This document shows, piece by piece, positions 44,171 through 45,675 of a stretch of DNA of 45,675 bases. Positions within the stretch are counted from its first letter, which is position 1. Every line of letters begins with the position of its first letter. The DNA comes from Streptomyces acidiscabies. Its GTDB lineage: Bacteria > Actinomycetota > Actinomycetes > Streptomycetales > Streptomycetaceae. The stretch is from assembly GCF_020010905.1 (NCBI RefSeq), contig NZ_JAGJBY010000003.1, positions 1 through 45,675 on the forward strand. Direction: 5' to 3'. Made by a program: the position numbers and the translations under genes. The notes under the pieces were generated by a model. It made no database searches, was not told where the DNA came from, and was given only the letters and a program-made list of their open reading frames with translations.

Positions 44171-44304
44171 CGCAGGCACCTCCTTGTCAGGTGCTTGGTC
44201 ACGTCGCCGACCACCACAACCGGCGAGCGCGACCGGCAGGCCCCCACGGGGGCCTGTTCGCGTTTCGCGGGCCATCTTGCCTCCTTCCGGCCGATCGGCG
44301 TGGG

Positions 44305-44862
44305 TTAGCGGGTCGATTGCGGAGTGTCGCCGTTGGCCAGGGCGGTCAGGACCGTCGCCGGGCGGCCGTCGTAGACGAGAGGCGACTCACCCGGCCCCGG
44401 CGCCACGAAGCGGCTGCCGTGGCGTCGCAGGTCGTCCTCGCTGAAGTACATGGCATTCGGGTCGTCGTAGGTTGCCCGATTCCGTTCGTCGATCCGCTTC
44501 CACAAGGTGTCGTGGTTGCCGGGCAGGTAGACGAGGACGACGTCAGCACCCGCCAGTTCGCCCAGCTCCCGCCACTGGTTGCGCTCCTCGACGGTCCAGA
44601 AGCCGTGATCCACCACCACGTCCTGACCGTCGAGCAGTGCGGTCCTCAGCTCGGTGGCGACTCGGTCGAGGATCGGCCGCTCCCTGATCCGGTACTCCCC
44701 GCGCGGGAAGTCCCGTCCGTAGTGGCCGTGCTCCCGCCAGACCTGCTCATCAGGGCACATGCGGGCGAAGCCTTGCCGCTCCAGCTCGCGGGCGAGCGTG
44801 GTCTTCCCCGAGCCAGGAAGACCGGCCATCAGAACGCACCGGGGTGCGCGGGGCTGAGTCAC
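44305..44862 (-). CDS. P-loop kinase-like protein (AAA_33/zeta-toxin-like fold)
   Basis: 185 residues from a GTG overlapping the stop of the PP2C-UTRA gene (GTGA). Walker A GLPGSGKTTLAR lies near residues 14-25, then RMCPDEQVWREHG, whose Asp would bind substrate or metal, then ALLDGQDVVVDHGFWTVEER, the second strand and acidic residue of this kinase group, and an Arg-rich lid (RIDERNRATYDDPNAMYF). The family phosphorylates small molecules, RNA ends, or UDP-sugar in zeta toxins. No antitoxin-like partner adjoins; instead it is coupled to a phosphatase, which suggests a phosphate-based control pair. The substrate cannot be told. Confidence 0.75.
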   Translation of the reverse strand: MTQPRAPRCVLMAGLPGSGKTTLARELERQGFARMCPDEQVWREHGHYGRDFPRGEYRIRERPILDRVATELRTALLDGQDVVVDHGFWTVEERNQWRELGELAGADVVLVYLPGNHDTLWKRIDERNRATYDDPNAMYFSEDDLRRHGSRFVAPGPGESPLVYDGRPATVLTALANGDTPQSTR

Positions 44863-45675
44863 CGGCCCACGCCCGAGGTCTCGACACGAGTCCGGCCGGG
44901 TGCGCCGAGGTCCACGCCGTACTCCAGCGCCTGGCCGTCGCGGTCGCGGAACAGAGCGGTCAGGACGAGGATCGCGTGCGATCCCTCGTCGGTCAGCTCC
45001 AGGAGCTCCGCGTCCTCCGGGGTGGCGACACGAGCAGCGGTCTCGCAGTCGCGTTCCACGGCCTGGCGGCCAGTGGCGCGGGCGATGACGTCGAGCGACG
45101 TTCCGCCCTGCAGGCGTTCTCCGCGTAGAAGTTCTGGAGCCACCCGCGCGAACTCCCGAGGGATCCAGGACGTCGAGTGGGCGACGATGCCGTGCCGGTC
45201 GCGGTAGACACGCGTCCGGCGGACCACCTTGGTGCCGGCCGCGATGCCCAGCGCCGCCGCAACCTCCGGCGGCGCGTCGGCCAGCCCGGCCGCATGGCCG
45301 TCGGATCGCTCGCCCGCCCCCCACGACGAGCCGGTGGTCCTGCCGCGCTCCAGTCGCTGCGCGGCGGAGGAGAGCGGGACAGGCTGACCGATCTTGACGT
45401 ACGCCGCGGTGGCGTCGTCCGACCGCTTGAACCGCGGCCACCGCTCCCCCACCGGGTCGGCGAGCTCCGCCTCACGAGTGCGGGCGATTAGTGCGGCCGG
45501 ACCCTCGGTGCGCAAGAGCGTAAGCAGATCGTGCCAGGTGAGAGCTCCGAAGGAGTCGACCAGGCGGCTGGCGCCGTCGGTCAGTAGCGCGGCCTGCTGG
45601 ACCCTCGCGAGTTCCACGGAGCCGGTGATGGCTTCGTCGGCGGCCGCCGGGTCGGTGGCCGCGACCCAGTAGCCG
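44859..45675 (-). CDS. C-terminal part of the PP2C-UTRA fusion (rest of the gene at 1-515)
   Basis: Open frame from the right edge to a TGA at 44859. Continuing residue numbers from the left-edge part (residue 172 spans the joint), it starts GYWVAATDPAAADEAITGS and has LLTDGASR (D205) and KRSDDATAAYV (D258/D259), the late metal-binding motifs of PP2C. From about residue 275 to 443 it is a UTRA ligand-binding domain as in HutC-type GntR regulators: PPEVAAALGIAAGTKVVRRT, RDRHGIVAHSTSWIPREFA, GGTSLDVIARATGRQAVERD. The winged-helix DNA-binding domain that normally precedes UTRA is absent. The full protein is 443 residues. A phosphatase switched by a small ligand is the simplest reading. Confidence 0.75.
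   Translation of the reverse strand, partial: GYWVAATDPAAADEAITGSVELARVQQAALLTDGASRLVDSFGALTWHDLLTLLRTEGPAALIARTREAELADPVGERWPRFKRSDDATAAYVKIGQPVPLSSAAQRLERGRTTGSSWGAGERSDGHAAGLADAPPEVAAALGIAAGTKVVRRTRVYRDRHGIVAHSTSWIPREFARVAPELLRGERLQGGTSLDVIARATGRQAVERDCETAARVATPEDAELLELTDEGSHAILVLTALFRDRDGQALEYGVDLGAPGRTRVETSGVGR

Noticed and set aside
44305..44862. Zeta toxin of a toxin-antitoxin pair
   Set aside because: The P-loop fold fits, but no small antitoxin gene adjoins, and the gene is coupled to the PP2C-UTRA fusion instead.
44859..45617. A complete GntR-family regulator starting at GTG 45617
   Set aside because: There is no winged helix at its N-terminus; the frame stays open to the right edge and continues as a PP2C domain.
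1..45675. tRNA genes, insertion sequences and duplicated att sites
   Set aside because: Read for cloverleaf patterns, transposase motifs and flanking duplications; none found. The only recombinases are the two tyrosine-recombinase-like proteins.

Overview
The window is very GC-rich, uses Streptomyces-type codons and start sites (many GTG starts, 4-bp ATGA/GTGA overlaps, strong GGAGG ribosome sites), and carries a plasmid-type gene set, so it most likely comes from a Streptomyces or close relative. It appears to be a complete circular plasmid of 45,675 bp. A minus-strand PP2C phosphatase gene runs off the left edge, and its missing C-terminal half runs in from the right edge in the same frame. 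Joined, the halves give 444 codons with no interruption. No genes for linear-replicon telomere proteins were recognised.

Layout. (1) 1-1452 and 43.9-45.7 kb form one minus-strand regulatory unit across the joint: an HTH sensor protein, a PP2C-UTRA fusion, a P-loop kinase and a small protein. (2) 1985-15560 is a long plus-strand transfer/spread operon, preceded by a divergent control region with a paired operator and a boxA-like (rRNA-leader-type) motif. It encodes small soluble proteins, coiled-coil and low-complexity membrane proteins, an FtsK/TraB-type DNA translocase, several small membrane proteins and an orphan Pycsar-effector-like protein. (3) 15.6-16.7 kb is non-coding and packed with GGGGACCGTCCCC repeats. 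It leads into a 1403-residue MobF/TrwC relaxase-helicase and is the best oriT candidate. (4) 21.1-33.1 kb holds accessory and control genes: an XRE/TPR regulator with a flavoprotein, HTH proteins, a tyrosine recombinase, a replication-relaxation family protein and hypothetical proteins. (5) 33.1-39.97 kb holds a 135-bp nested inverted repeat, a small-terminase-like HTH protein, ParA with a small ParB-like partner, a degenerate tyrosine recombinase and small genes. (6) 40.0-43.6 kb looks like the replication region: a winged-helix Rep-like protein and a plasmid-borne DnaB, with a 0.9-kb non-coding stretch holding three 15-bp palindromes spaced exactly 24 bp apart.

How it fits together. Replication would use the Rep-like protein, DnaB and the 40-kb repeat region. 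Partition would use ParA and its partner. Transfer would use the relaxase with the FtsK/TraB-like motor; no VirB4 or other type IV secretion protein was recognised.

The most unusual feature is a family of twelve 18-bp palindromes, consensus [CCYRTT]-RGNCCY-[AAYRGG], scattered from 11.9 to 39.3 kb. Nearly all lie just downstream of a gene, their arms covary, and the hexamer between the arms is conserved; two copies stand directly before parA and one directly after its partner. They are either an unusual terminator family, a dispersed partition site, or both. Other shared signals are a TACSGT box 6-8 nt before the start codon of six apparently leaderless genes, and a TGTCCGCGAATC element at three control regions.
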